From NCBI GenBank assembly GCA_947167635.1, contig CAMVIT010000009.1, forward strand, positions 1-64,000: 64,000 nucleotides of DNA, given 5' to 3'. How positions within the stretch are numbered: position 1 is the first letter of the stretch; every line of letters begins with the position of its first letter. The DNA is from F23-D06 sp947167635. GTDB taxonomy: Bacteria; Bacteroidota; Bacteroidia; Bacteroidales; WCHB1-69. The notes beneath the pieces were generated by a model. The model made no database searches and was not told the origin of the DNA. It saw nothing but the letters and a program-made list of their open reading frames with translations. Below are positions 51,084-60,147 of the stretch, one piece after another. The position numbers and the translations under genes are program-made.

Positions 51084-51812
51084 CTATTTTACCAAAAGTT
51101 TCTTGGTGCAGATCATATTGCCGCGGGCATCCTCCAAGCCATAGAAATAGACACCGGCCGGGACACCGGAGAGGGAGATCTGGCACTTGCCGCTGCCGTC
51201 CAAGGAGTGGCGGCTGACAACACCGCCCAGCAGGTTCTTGATCACAATGCCGCCCTTGTTTCCCAATGCTGTGCTGTATTCAATCGTCACCATGGTGGTG
51301 GCAGGATTGGGATAGGCATTTATCTCCTGAGCGACAGACACATCGTTGATACCCGTGGCGTAATAGTAACGGGCATAGAAGCTCACGGCATCGGAGGTAT
51401 TGTTGGCATCCTCGAACGTAAACTTCACCACGGAAACGCCTTCGTTTTCCGGCATGAAATTCGCATGGAAGGATCGCTCGTCCTCTGCGGAGACCGTTTC
51501 ACCCGCGGCAAGCTCAAAAGTGGCTGTGCCGGTCGCATAGCACTGGCCGTTCACACACATCTGGATGGAGTGACCGGGAGCGAGGTGTTCCTCCGCAATG
51601 CGCGTGGTGAGTGTCAATGCACTACCGGACAGGTTCGAGAAACCGAGCAGCGGCTCCACCAGAAACTCGCCAATATCAAAAGGGGTGTAGGGGATATCCA
51701 AGGTATCTCCATTGTTCACGACATTGCCCTCATGATACAGTTGGATGGATTGGGCGGAAACCATGGCGGACAAGAACGCCACTGCAATTATAGTAGTAAA
51801 AAACTTCTTCAT
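51084..51812 (-). CDS. Secreted protein with type IX sorting domain
   Basis: From MKKFFTTIIAVAFLSAMVSA at 51812 the product has 242 residues. The middle is a DUF-type beta domain; the last about 75 residues (NAYPNPATTMVTIEY..NLLGGVVSRHSL..PAGVYFYGLEDARG..CTKKLLVK) are a type A sorting domain recognised by the T9SS. It should be exported through the outer membrane and perhaps anchored. Cargo function unknown. A TATTTTTG element lies 21 bp upstream. Confidence 0.88.
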   Translation of the reverse strand: MKKFFTTIIAVAFLSAMVSAQSIQLYHEGNVVNNGDTLDIPYTPFDIGEFLVEPLLGFSNLSGSALTLTTRIAEEHLAPGHSIQMCVNGQCYATGTATFELAAGETVSAEDERSFHANFMPENEGVSVVKFTFEDANNTSDAVSFYARYYYATGINDVSVAQEINAYPNPATTMVTIEYSTALGNKGGIVIKNLLGGVVSRHSLDGSGKCQISLSGVPAGVYFYGLEDARGNMICTKKLLVK

Positions 51813-51832
51813 AGCTCTTGGTTTTAACGGTG

Positions 51833-51840
51833 CAAAAATA
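51833..51840 (-). promoter_or_regulatory. -7 promoter element for the T9SS cargo gene
   Basis: TATTTTTG on the minus strand, 21 bp before the start. Confidence 0.5.
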
Positions 51841-51880
51841 CAAAAAAAACAGGAATTAGATGTCAACTCTCCGCAAAAGT

Positions 51881-52615
51881 TTAACCGATTTCTTCTTCCA
51901 TCAAATTTTTACCAGACAAGATTTTATCGAACAACGGATTGAAAGGCGGGGCCTCGACATCAACGATGATATGGGAGACAGGGTGCTCGAAGCGCAGGCG
52001 GCGCGCGTGCAGACATATCGAGCCATCCTCGTTGGATCGTTTTGCCCCATACTTGAGGTCGCCCTTGATGGGGCATCCTATGTGCGAAAGCTGCGCACGG
52101 ATCTGATGGTGGCGGCCCGTCATCAACTTGATTTCCAACAAGCTATATCTTTCTGTCTTAACCAACACTTTATATTCAAGTTCAGCCCTTTGCGCACCTT
52201 CCTTTTCCTCATCATACACGGTGGTCCGGTTCTTGGTCTCGTTCTTGACGAGCCAATTCACCAGATGGTTTTCCGGAAACTCGGGACATCCCTCCACTAT
52301 GGCCCAATAGATCTTGTCAATATTGCGGTCCTTGACAATCTGGATCATTCGGGAGAGTGCCTTGGAGGTCTTGGTGAGGATGACAGCGCCGCTGACAGGG
52401 CGGTCGATGCGATGCACCAACCCACAGAAGACGTTGCCCGTCTTCTGTTTCTTCACCCGGATATAATCGCGCACCATGTCCTGCAGAGCCTTGTCGCCCG
52501 AGACATCGGCCTGCACCGGTTCCTTGGCGCACTTGTTGACGATAATCAAGTGGTTGTCTTCATACAAGACGCGATCCTCGGTCAGGATGGGTTCATCAGT
52601 ATTGCTCGGATTCAT
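51881..52615 (-). CDS. RluA-family pseudouridine synthase
   Basis: From MNPSNTDEP at 52615 the protein has 244 residues without the usual S4 domain. HRIDRPVSGAVILTKT holds the catalytic Asp, and TGRHHQIRAQLSHIGCPIKGDLKYGA is the second family motif. It resembles single-domain RluA/RluC-type enzymes; the modified RNA site is not known. Its start overlaps the panB stop by about 20 bp. Confidence 0.9.
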   Translation of the reverse strand: MNPSNTDEPILTEDRVLYEDNHLIIVNKCAKEPVQADVSGDKALQDMVRDYIRVKKQKTGNVFCGLVHRIDRPVSGAVILTKTSKALSRMIQIVKDRNIDKIYWAIVEGCPEFPENHLVNWLVKNETKNRTTVYDEEKEGAQRAELEYKVLVKTERYSLLEIKLMTGRHHQIRAQLSHIGCPIKGDLKYGAKRSNEDGSICLHARRLRFEHPVSHIIVDVEAPPFNPLFDKILSGKNLMEEEIG

Positions 52616-53417
52616 TGGGGAAGTCGCTGCTTTTGACGTCATCAATATAATGTTCGATGGCACCCACAATCTCCTCACTGAGATTCAGATAGCGGCGAAG
52701 GAAACGCGGGGTGAACTGCTGGGTGATGCCCATCATATCGTGGAACACGAGCACCTGGCCGCTGGTGGCCCCGCCGGCACCGATGCCGATGGTGGGGATG
52801 TGGAGCGTCTCCGTCACTTTCGCGGCGAGGGTGGCCGGTATCTTCTCCAAGACGAGGGAGAAGCAGCCGTGCTCCTCCAGCAACTGGGCGTTCTTCAGCA
52901 GCTGGGCAGCCTCCTCGTCGGAGGTGGCGCGCACGGCGTATGTGCCGAACTTGTTGATGGACTGAGGCGTAAGGCCAAGGTGACCCATCACGGGAATGCC
53001 CGCGCTGAGGATGCGGTCCACGGACTCAATAATCTCCTCACCGCCCTCCAGCTTGATGGCGTCAGCGCCCGACTCCTTCATAATGCGGATGGCGGAGCTC
53101 AGGGCCATCTTGGAGTTACCTTGATAGGTGCCGAAGGGCATGTCCACCACTACGAGCGCGCGCTTCACGGCACGCACCACGGACGAGGCGTGGTATATCA
53201 TCTCGTCGAGCGTGATGGGCAGTGTGGTCTTGTAACCGGCCATCACATTGGCGGCCGAGTCGCCCACCAGCACCACATCTATCTTGGCCATATCCAACAA
53301 CGTAGCGATGGAATAGTCGTACGCGGTGAGCATCGCTATGCATTCACCCTCGTTGCGCATACGCTGCAACGTATTGGTAGTTATTTTGTTAACATTACTT
53401 GAAAGATACTGTGACAT
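52596..53417 (-). CDS. panB: 3-methyl-2-oxobutanoate hydroxymethyltransferase
   Basis: The 273-residue product has all PanB signatures: AMLTAYDYSIATLLDMAKIDVVLVGDSAANVMAGY, MPFGTYQG, IKLEGG, GHLGLTPQS, IGIGAGGATSGQVLVFHDM. It adds formaldehyde from 5,10-CH2-THF to ketoisovalerate in pantothenate synthesis. Upstream TACTTTTG is 32 bp from the ATG. Confidence 0.96.
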   Translation of the reverse strand: MSQYLSSNVNKITTNTLQRMRNEGECIAMLTAYDYSIATLLDMAKIDVVLVGDSAANVMAGYKTTLPITLDEMIYHASSVVRAVKRALVVVDMPFGTYQGNSKMALSSAIRIMKESGADAIKLEGGEEIIESVDRILSAGIPVMGHLGLTPQSINKFGTYAVRATSDEEAAQLLKNAQLLEEHGCFSLVLEKIPATLAAKVTETLHIPTIGIGAGGATSGQVLVFHDMMGITQQFTPRFLRRYLNLSEEIVGAIEHYIDDVKSSDFPNESEQY

Positions 53418-53448
53418 TGTTGTTTTTATTTTGGCGTTTTTTGGGCCG

Positions 53449-53456
53449 CAAAAGTA
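53449..53456 (-). promoter_or_regulatory. -7 promoter element for panB
   Basis: TACTTTTG on the minus strand, 32 bp before the start at 53417. Confidence 0.5.
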
Positions 53457-53667
53457 GAAAAAAAATAATTATGCAAGATTGCAGGGGCACGGCAGACGGA
53501 CATACGAGGGTCAAGAAGACTATAACTGGTGAACAGAACAGTTTTTCAAGCACTTTCATGGTCGGTTTTTTTCCACAAATATACATTTTTGAACTCTATC
53601 ACTCAAACATTTTATGGAAAAGAATGATTATTCGTTCCTACACAAAGGATAGTTGTCGTTTTTTTAT

Positions 53668-53675
53668 TATTTTTG
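53668..53675 (+). promoter_or_regulatory. -7 promoter element for the KamA-like gene
   Basis: TATTTTTG, 61 bp before the ATG at 53736. Confidence 0.45.
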
Positions 53676-53735
53676 CCGTGAAACCATGGCGTATATCAGA
53701 CCTGACGCCAAACACCAACTTGAAAAAACAATTGT

Positions 53736-55814
53736 ATGAAACAAGAGAAATTACTATCCCTTACCCTGATGCAGCTCCATTTGGAATTCGAGAAAAGGTT
53801 TCCAAAATTGGTGCAGGCCGCAAAAGATTCTTCCGACACAATATTTTTCAAAAGAGTTATTATGAATATGGTGGAGAACGGCAAAAATGCAGACGGGAAA
53901 AAGGTTTTACGCACATTAATCGAGAACGACGACACCACCATCCATGAGATGTCATACGATAAGGACATCATGCTGAACTGCATTTCCCGTTTAAGGTCAT
54001 TCTTGCGCAAAGAGTGGGAGGATGACAAAAAGACAGACCTGTACGTTGATCTTTATGAACTGCTTCTACAACTCGACCATGAGACCCATCCCAAAATATC
54101 GTTGGCGAAAATGCACGACTGGACCAGCCGGTGGCCTTCGGGGTTGCGCCCCTCTGTTGTGGAGATACGGGAAAAGAACAAGGAACGCATGTTACACCTG
54201 CTGGTCGAGAAGGTGGAGCGCAGCACTGGTGTCAGATACCATTTTGAAGAAGGATTGGAATACAAGCAAAAATATGAGTTGGTAAAGGAGTGGTGGAACG
54301 AAGCTCGGTTTCAAACTTGTATGGCCATCAAAGGGCCAAAAGAACTGAATCGTTTTTTAGGCAAGACTCTTTCTACGGAAACCATGTACCTTCTTAAACG
54401 TGCTCAAAAGAAAGGAATTCCTTTTTTTGTGACACCCTACTATCTTTCACTTCTCAACACCACCGGTCAAGGGTACGATGATACTACAATTCGCAGTTAC
54501 ATTCTCTACTCCCCGCCGTTGGTGGAGCATTTCGGCAACATACGGGCTTGGGAGCGGGAAGATGTTGTGGAGCAAGGCAAGTCCAATGCAGCCGGATGGT
54601 TGGTACCCTATGGTGATAACATTCACCGTCGCTATCCCGAGGTGGCCATACTCATTCCTGACACAATGGGACGGGCATGTGGCGGCCTATGCGCTTCCTG
54701 CCAAAGAATGTATGGATTTCAAAACAAGCGACTTCATTTTGAATTCGAGCAGCTCAACCCAAAAGAGACATGGCCAAAAAAACTTGCTCGGCTGATGAGA
54801 TATTTCGAAGAGGATTCACAGTTGCGTGATATCCTTATCACGGGTGGAGATGCATTGATGAACCGTAATAAAACTTTAAAAAACATTCTGGAAGCCGTCT
54901 ATCAAATGGCATTACGCAAGCATGAGGCCAATCATTTGCGACCAGAGGGCAAGAAGTACGCCGAATTGCAGCGTGTACGGCTCGGCACACGACTGCCCGC
55001 ATACTTGCCCATGCGCATCACGGACGATTTAGTGAAGGTCCTCAAGGATTTCAAGGAGAAAGCCAGTACTGTCGGCATACGGCAGTTCATTATCCAGACC
55101 CATTTCCAATCCCCTCTGGAAATCACACCCGAAGCAGCGGAAGGAGTGCGCAAGCTGCTCTCTGCCGGATGGATGGTCACCAATCAGCTCGTCTTCAATG
55201 TCGCAGCATCTCGCCGCGGCCACACTCAGAAACTGAGACAAGTACTCAACAGCATTGGAGTTTTAGGATACTACACTTTCACCGTCAAGGGATTTGAGGA
55301 GAACAAAGCCCTATTTGCACCCAATGCAAGATCAGTACAGGAGAGCATTGAAGAGAAATCATTTGCGCGCCTGTCACCAGAAGAGGCCATCGAGTTGGCT
55401 GGAATCTTGCGATACGCGCCCAATACCGGCACTGCACTCAAGCACTTTTTACACCACAAACATCGTAATGTCGTGGCTACCGACCGCAATGTGCTCAATC
55501 TGCCCGCCATAGGGAAAAGCATGACCTTCAAACTGGTTGGATTCACACCCGAAGGGCAGCGAATACTTCGCTTCGAACACGATCCGACCCGACAACACAG
55601 TCCCATCATCTCCAGACTTGGTGACATCCACATAGCAGAGAGTCGTTCCATCGCATCATATTTGCGACAACTCATAGCCATGGGTGAAAATCCGGAAGAG
55701 TACGCTTCTTTATGGCGCTATACAAGTCATCAAACAGCCCCTGATTTTCCTGTTTTTCACTATCCCAGCCTGTCTTTCAACACAACATCGGAAATCACGC
55801 ACCTGCAATTATAA
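53736..55814 (+). CDS. KamA-family (lysine 2,3-aminomutase-like) radical SAM protein, long form
   Basis: The 692-residue product has the KamA-type radical SAM cluster CGGLCASC (C315, C319, C322), DILITGGDALMNRNKTL, and VRLGTRLPAYLPMRIT, all found in aminomutases. A classical KamA has about 415 residues; here an extra about 250 residues precede the radical SAM barrel and have no recognised domain. It may act on lysine, beta-lysine or another amino acid; the kamDE genes are 25 kb away. The gene is alone on its transcript. Confidence 0.85.
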   Translation: MKQEKLLSLTLMQLHLEFEKRFPKLVQAAKDSSDTIFFKRVIMNMVENGKNADGKKVLRTLIENDDTTIHEMSYDKDIMLNCISRLRSFLRKEWEDDKKTDLYVDLYELLLQLDHETHPKISLAKMHDWTSRWPSGLRPSVVEIREKNKERMLHLLVEKVERSTGVRYHFEEGLEYKQKYELVKEWWNEARFQTCMAIKGPKELNRFLGKTLSTETMYLLKRAQKKGIPFFVTPYYLSLLNTTGQGYDDTTIRSYILYSPPLVEHFGNIRAWEREDVVEQGKSNAAGWLVPYGDNIHRRYPEVAILIPDTMGRACGGLCASCQRMYGFQNKRLHFEFEQLNPKETWPKKLARLMRYFEEDSQLRDILITGGDALMNRNKTLKNILEAVYQMALRKHEANHLRPEGKKYAELQRVRLGTRLPAYLPMRITDDLVKVLKDFKEKASTVGIRQFIIQTHFQSPLEITPEAAEGVRKLLSAGWMVTNQLVFNVAASRRGHTQKLRQVLNSIGVLGYYTFTVKGFEENKALFAPNARSVQESIEEKSFARLSPEEAIELAGILRYAPNTGTALKHFLHHKHRNVVATDRNVLNLPAIGKSMTFKLVGFTPEGQRILRFEHDPTRQHSPIISRLGDIHIAESRSIASYLRQLIAMGENPEEYASLWRYTSHQTAPDFPVFHYPSLSFNTTSEITHLQL

Positions 55815-55847
55815 CCGCGTTTCGAACTGTTTTGATGTATCCGAGAG

Positions 55848-56552
55848 TCAAAAAAGCATCAGCGCCACCCTATAACTCACCCAGCCGGTGTAGGCCAGAA
55901 ACAGCAGGGCCCAAAAGAAGGCCGGCACATGAGTCGTTTTGGCCAAATTGGTGGCATCGCCGGCCTTGCCACCGTCACGGATGGCCAGCACAACGACGGT
56001 AATGGTGGAGGTGACAGACTCCACCAGAATCATCACGGCATAAAAGAGCGCAACATAATGCAGCCAGTCTGGCTCGCCGTAATACAGCAGCAGCCCGTTG
56101 CCCACGCAGAAGAGAACCACCCAGAGTGCCCCGTACCAATTGCGTATCCAGAAGAGAAGCATTACCACAAAGAGGATGGAGAGCCCGATCACCAAGCCTT
56201 GTTCCGCCCCCTGTCGGATCAAATAAAATGACAGCCACGCCACTGATGCTGCAAACGGATAACCGGCCAAAGAGACCAAGATTGCAGAAAACCTGGAACT
56301 CGACTTCGTGGTCGTTGTGCCCGACGTGTCCCTGAACAGCTCGATCTTGTCCACACTGCCGCCTGTGACCAAGGCCATCAAAGCGTGCCCGAACTCATGC
56401 AGCGCTGTGTTGATGATATTGAAAAACTTACCCACCACCGGGATGCGCGGCAGGATGAAACCCAACGCGAAGAAAAGCACCAGCAGTCCGTTAGACTTGA
56501 CAAAATCCAACATCTGCGCAGTGTCGATATGGGAAAAAAGAAGTATGCTCAT
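55848..56552 (-). CDS. M50B-like membrane metalloprotease
   Basis: The 234-residue protein has about six membrane segments and HEFGH at 52-56 (HExxH zinc motif) followed by ALMALVTGGSV, as in M50B-like proteases. A third ligand is not obvious; NWYGALW is a candidate region. Members are found across bacteria without known substrates. The stop converges on the KamA-like gene; the upstream helical-repeat gene is 18 bp away and probably in the same operon. Confidence 0.8.
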   Translation of the reverse strand: MSILLFSHIDTAQMLDFVKSNGLLVLFFALGFILPRIPVVGKFFNIINTALHEFGHALMALVTGGSVDKIELFRDTSGTTTTKSSSRFSAILVSLAGYPFAASVAWLSFYLIRQGAEQGLVIGLSILFVVMLLFWIRNWYGALWVVLFCVGNGLLLYYGEPDWLHYVALFYAVMILVESVTSTITVVVLAIRDGGKAGDATNLAKTTHVPAFFWALLFLAYTGWVSYRVALMLF

Positions 56553-56570
56553 TCCGGTGACGATGGCCTA

Positions 56571-56990
56571 TCAGCTTCTCCTGAACTTGTGGATATCGGA
56601 GGAATCCCACGACTGATGCATCAGAATCTGTTGTATTTCATTGATGATCAACACAAACAATTTCAGATCCCTTTCGGCAAACCATTTCATGGCCGGCACA
56701 TTCTTGCGGCAGGCGGCAGCAAACAACAGCAGAAAGTCGCAGTGATACTTCTGGAGCCACTCAATGGCCTCGGGCTCGTCGTCGATGGCATTGCTGAGCA
56801 CCGCGAACTCGGGGTATCCGTTATCCAACAGCCACTGCATGGCGGCCACATTGGAATGAATCCCCTGTGCCAACGCCTCCAATTCGGGGAATCCATTCTG
56901 CATCAGGAACTCGCTGAACTTCTTGTCGCCCTTCAAGCTCATATAAAAGGCGAGTAGCAACTTGGTATCGTAATCGGTGAGACAGTGCAC
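56571..56990 (-). CDS. Small helical-repeat protein
   Basis: The 139-residue product consists of tandem about 33-residue helix-turn-helix units (FPELEALAQGIHSNVAAMQWLL, YPEFAVLSNAIDDEPEAIEWLQ, CDFLLLFAAACRKNVPAMKWF), resembling ankyrin- or TPR-like repeats. No signal peptide or catalytic motif. It likely binds a partner; the M50B-like protease lies downstream by 18 bp. Confidence 0.65.
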   Translation of the reverse strand: MHCLTDYDTKLLLAFYMSLKGDKKFSEFLMQNGFPELEALAQGIHSNVAAMQWLLDNGYPEFAVLSNAIDDEPEAIEWLQKYHCDFLLLFAAACRKNVPAMKWFAERDLKLFVLIINEIQQILMHQSWDSSDIHKFRRS

Positions 56991-57006
56991 GGGAGAGGGA
57001 GGAAAC

Positions 57007-57038
57007 TAAGAAATTAAGAAATTAAGAAATTAAGAAAT
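57007..57038. repeat. Four tandem 8-bp repeats
   Basis: TAAGAAAT is repeated four times in the upstream region of the helical-repeat gene, 17 bp before its start. A slippage-prone tract so close to the start could vary expression. Confidence 0.8.
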
Positions 57039-57111
57039 CAAATTGAGGTGCATTTAATTTGTTAAGTTTCAGATGGGAAAGGCATTGCCAACACCCAACT
57101 ACTAACATCCA

Positions 57112-58743
57112 TTACTGCTTCAAACTCACAGTCTTGTTGAACACCAGTTTCTCCTCGGCGGAGTCAGGGTCGGAGTAGAAGTAACCAAGGCGCTCGAATT
57201 GGAAGTGTTTGATGGCCATTGCCTTTTCCAGCGTCAAGGTGGGTTCCACCCAAGCCTCGGTCACCACGAGGGAGTTGGGGTTGAGATGATCGAGGAAGGT
57301 CTCGCCCTCGGCGCAGTTGTCGGGATCCTCCGCACTGAAGAGGCGGTCGAACAGGCGCACCTCGGCTTTCTTGGAATGCTGCACGGATGCCCAATGGATG
57401 GTGGCCTTCACCTTTCGGTTGCTGTCGGGCATACCGCTCTTGGTGTTGGGATCGTAGGTGCAATGAATCTCGGTGATGTTGCCAGCGTCGTCCTTGACGA
57501 TATGTGTACATTTAATAATATAAGCATACTTGAGGCGAACCTCACGGTCAATGGAGAGGCGGTAGAATTTCTTGTCGGCGTTCTCGCGGAAGTCGGCGCG
57601 CTCAATCCAGAGTTCCTTGGAGAAGGGCACAGTGCGGGTGCCGGCCTCGGGGTCTTCCGGATTGTTGATGGCGGTCATCTCCTCAACCTGGCCTTCGGGA
57701 TAGTTGTCGATGATGAGCTTCACGGGATCCAGCACGGCCATGGTGCGGATGGCGGTCTTGTTGAGATCCTCGCGGGCGCAGAACTCCAGCAGGGAGACGT
57801 CGATGATGTTGTCGCGCTTGGCCACGCCGACGGTCTCGGCGAAGTTGCGGATGGAGGCCGGCGTGTAGCCACGGCGGCGCAGACCGCAGATGGTCGGCAT
57901 ACGCGGGTCGTCCCAGCCATTGACGTAATGTTCCTTCACCAATTGCAGCAGTTTGCGCTTGCTCATGATGGTGTAGGTCATATTGAGGCGGGCGAATTCG
58001 ATCTGTTGCGGGTGATGGATGCGCAGCGCCTCGCAGAACCAGTCGTAGAGCGGACGGTGCACCTCAAACTCCAGCGTGCAGATGGAATGGGTGATGCCCT
58101 CTATGGAGTCGCTCTGGCCGTGGGCGAAGTCGTACATCGGGTAGATGCACCACTTGTCGCCGGTGCGGTGGTGGGAGGCGTGGAGGATGCGGTACATAAT
58201 GGGGTCGCGGAAGTGCATATTGGGCGAGGCCATATCGATCTTGGCGCGCAGCACACGGCTGCCGTCGGGGAACTCGCCGGCGCGCATCCGGCGGAAGAGG
58301 TCGAGGTTCTCCTCCACGGAGCGGTTGCGGTAGGGGCTCTCAACGCCGGGCGCCGTGGGCACTCCCCTGCCCTTGCTGATCTCCTCCTGCGTCTGGTCGT
58401 CCACGTAGGCCAAGCCCTCATTGATGAGCTGCTCGGCCCAGAGGTATAATTGGTCGAAATAGTCGGAAGCGTAGAACTCCTTGGCCCACTGGAAGCCTAA
58501 CCAGTGGATGTCCTCACGGATGGAATCGACGTATTCAGTGTCTTCTTTCACCGGATTGGTGTCGTCGAAACGCAGGTTGCATAGGCCGTTGTATTTCTCC
58601 GCCATCCCGAAGTTGATGCAGATGGACTTGGCGTGTCCGATATGGAGGTAACCGTTGGGTTCGGGCGGGAAACGAGTCTGCACTTTGGCGTCATTCTTTC
58701 CGTTCCTAATATCTTCTTCGATAATCTGTTCAATGAAATTCAT
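57112..58743 (-). CDS. glnS: Glutaminyl-tRNA synthetase
   Basis: The 543-residue class I enzyme has the HIGH motif in PPEPNGYLHIGHAKS and the KMSKS-type motif IMSKRKL, with two C-terminal beta-barrel anticodon domains. Presence of GlnS means direct charging of tRNA-Gln. TATTTTTG lies about 31 bp upstream. Confidence 0.97.
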   Translation of the reverse strand: MNFIEQIIEEDIRNGKNDAKVQTRFPPEPNGYLHIGHAKSICINFGMAEKYNGLCNLRFDDTNPVKEDTEYVDSIREDIHWLGFQWAKEFYASDYFDQLYLWAEQLINEGLAYVDDQTQEEISKGRGVPTAPGVESPYRNRSVEENLDLFRRMRAGEFPDGSRVLRAKIDMASPNMHFRDPIMYRILHASHHRTGDKWCIYPMYDFAHGQSDSIEGITHSICTLEFEVHRPLYDWFCEALRIHHPQQIEFARLNMTYTIMSKRKLLQLVKEHYVNGWDDPRMPTICGLRRRGYTPASIRNFAETVGVAKRDNIIDVSLLEFCAREDLNKTAIRTMAVLDPVKLIIDNYPEGQVEEMTAINNPEDPEAGTRTVPFSKELWIERADFRENADKKFYRLSIDREVRLKYAYIIKCTHIVKDDAGNITEIHCTYDPNTKSGMPDSNRKVKATIHWASVQHSKKAEVRLFDRLFSAEDPDNCAEGETFLDHLNPNSLVVTEAWVEPTLTLEKAMAIKHFQFERLGYFYSDPDSAEEKLVFNKTVSLKQ

Positions 58744-58774
58744 ACTCTTTAATTATTTTTGAAAAAACAAGCCG

Positions 58775-58782
58775 CAAAAATA
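58775..58782 (-). promoter_or_regulatory. -7 promoter element for glnS
   Basis: TATTTTTG on the minus strand, 31 bp before the start. Confidence 0.5.
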
Positions 58783-58877
58783 CAAAAAAGCGGTTTACGA
58801 TGACAAGGGTCCGCGCAAACCGCCATATTTTTTTTATGCGTGTTTGTTTTTTGTGTGTGTTGTGCCGTTCTTTTTCG

Positions 58878-58885
58878 TATTTTTG
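58878..58885 (+). promoter_or_regulatory. -7 promoter element for gcvT
   Basis: TATTTTTG, 46 bp before the ATG at 58932. TTTG 24 bp upstream (58850-58853) could be the -33 box. Confidence 0.5.
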
Positions 58886-58931
58886 CCGCCGTTTAAAACC
58901 GAATATCCATTCAAAAATTAAAATTATTACT

Positions 58932-60026
58932 ATGAAAGAAACCGTTTACAGAGCGACACACGAGAAACTCGGTGCCAAAATGGAAGAATTTGCAGGCTTT
59001 TATATGCCCATCCAGTATGACAGCATCACCAACGAGCACCTCCAGGTGAGAAACAAGGTCGGCGTGTTCGACGTCTCCCACATGGGTGAGTTCACCGTCA
59101 AGGGCCCCAAGGCATTGGCCTTGTTGCAGCACATCACCACCAACGATGTGGCCGCCCTGTATCCCGGCAAGGTGCAGTACTCCTGCTTCCCCAACGGCAA
59201 GGGCGGTATCGTGGACGACCTGCTGGTCTATAACCTGCACGACGAGGACTATCTTCTCGTGGTGAACGCCGCCAACATCGACAAGGACTGGGCTTGGGTT
59301 GTGGAGCAGAACAAGGCCTTCGGTGCCGAAATCGAGAACATCTCCGACAACATCTCCCAACTGGCCGTCCAGGGTCCTCTGGCCCTCAAGGCGATGCAGA
59401 AGCTCACCGACGCATCCGTCATTGATATGGAATACTACACCAACAAGATCATCAAGTTCGCCGGTTTCGACAACATCCTCTTCTCCACCACGGGCTACAC
59501 CGGATCCGGTGGCTGCGAGATCTACTTCCCCAACGAGGTGGCCCTCCAGATGTGGGACGCCGTCTTTGAGGCTGGCGCCGAATTCGACATCAAGCCTATC
59601 GGCTTAGGTGCCCGCGACACGCTCCGTCTCGAAATGGGTTTCTGCCTCTACGGCCACGAGATCGACGACACCATCTCCCCCATCGAGGCCGGTTTAGGTT
59701 GGATTACCAAGTTTGTGGACGGCAAGGACTTCATCGACCGCAAGTTCATGGAAGACCTGAAGGCCAATGGCGTGACCCGCAGAATCGCCGGTTTCGAACT
59801 CATCGACCGCGGCATTCCGAGAAACGGCTATGAAGTATGCGATGCCGAGGGCAACGTCATCGGTGAAGTACGTTCCGGCACCTTCGGCCCGTCCGTTAAC
59901 AAGGGCATCGGCACCGCTCTCATCAAGAAAGAGTTCGCCAAAGCTGGCACAGAGATCTTCATCAAGGTGCGCAACCGCCTCCTCAAGGCCGTCACCGTGA
60001 AGATGCCGTTCTACAAGGCGGAATAA
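58932..60026 (+). CDS. gcvT: Glycine cleavage system T protein (aminomethyltransferase)
   Basis: From MKETVYRATHEKLGAKMEEFAG the product has 364 residues. VFDVSHMGEFTVKGP, YSCFPNGKGGIVDDLLVYN and TGYTGSGGCEIYFPNE are GcvT signatures. It passes the methylene group from the H-protein to THF. It stands alone here (no gcvH or gcvP adjacent). The start follows the promoter; the longer frame from 58800 is not used. Confidence 0.95.
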   Translation: MKETVYRATHEKLGAKMEEFAGFYMPIQYDSITNEHLQVRNKVGVFDVSHMGEFTVKGPKALALLQHITTNDVAALYPGKVQYSCFPNGKGGIVDDLLVYNLHDEDYLLVVNAANIDKDWAWVVEQNKAFGAEIENISDNISQLAVQGPLALKAMQKLTDASVIDMEYYTNKIIKFAGFDNILFSTTGYTGSGGCEIYFPNEVALQMWDAVFEAGAEFDIKPIGLGARDTLRLEMGFCLYGHEIDDTISPIEAGLGWITKFVDGKDFIDRKFMEDLKANGVTRRIAGFELIDRGIPRNGYEVCDAEGNVIGEVRSGTFGPSVNKGIGTALIKKEFAKAGTEIFIKVRNRLLKAVTVKMPFYKAE

Positions 60027-60054
60027 TCGCAGACATTATTCATAATACATTGGG

Positions 60055-60080
60055 TAGAGACGCGCCACGGTGCGTCTCTA
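60055..60080. terminator. Hairpin after gcvT (9-bp palindrome)
   Basis: TAGAGACGC (60055-60063) and GCGTCTCTA (60072-60080) pair over an 8-nt loop, followed by TCTGTTTTT, so it may terminate gcvT. The same GAGACGCGCC...GCGTCTC sequence type occurs as a dispersed palindrome in other genomes, so it may be a mobile repeat as well. Confidence 0.65.
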
Positions 60081-60115
60081 TCTGTTTTTCAAGAACAACA
60101 TTCTGATTTTTCACT

Positions 60116-60123
60116 TACTTTTG
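60116..60123 (+). promoter_or_regulatory. -7 promoter element for the DUF3298-like lipoprotein
   Basis: TACTTTTG, 24 bp before the ATG at 60148. Confidence 0.45.
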
Positions 60124-60147
60124 CCACCCCAAAACATCATATCCGAC

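Larger units (their letters stand above)
53418..53735. other. 318-bp divergent region between panB and kamA-like
   Basis: It holds the panB -7 element near one end and the plus-strand element for the KamA-like gene near the other. The middle part is AT-rich and shows no hairpin, repeat or open frame that can be supported. Confidence 0.6.

Noticed and set aside
53399..53947. 182-residue plus-strand ORF overlapping the KamA-like start
   Set aside because: It runs through the intergenic region and an alternative frame of the KamA-like gene and has no recognisable features.
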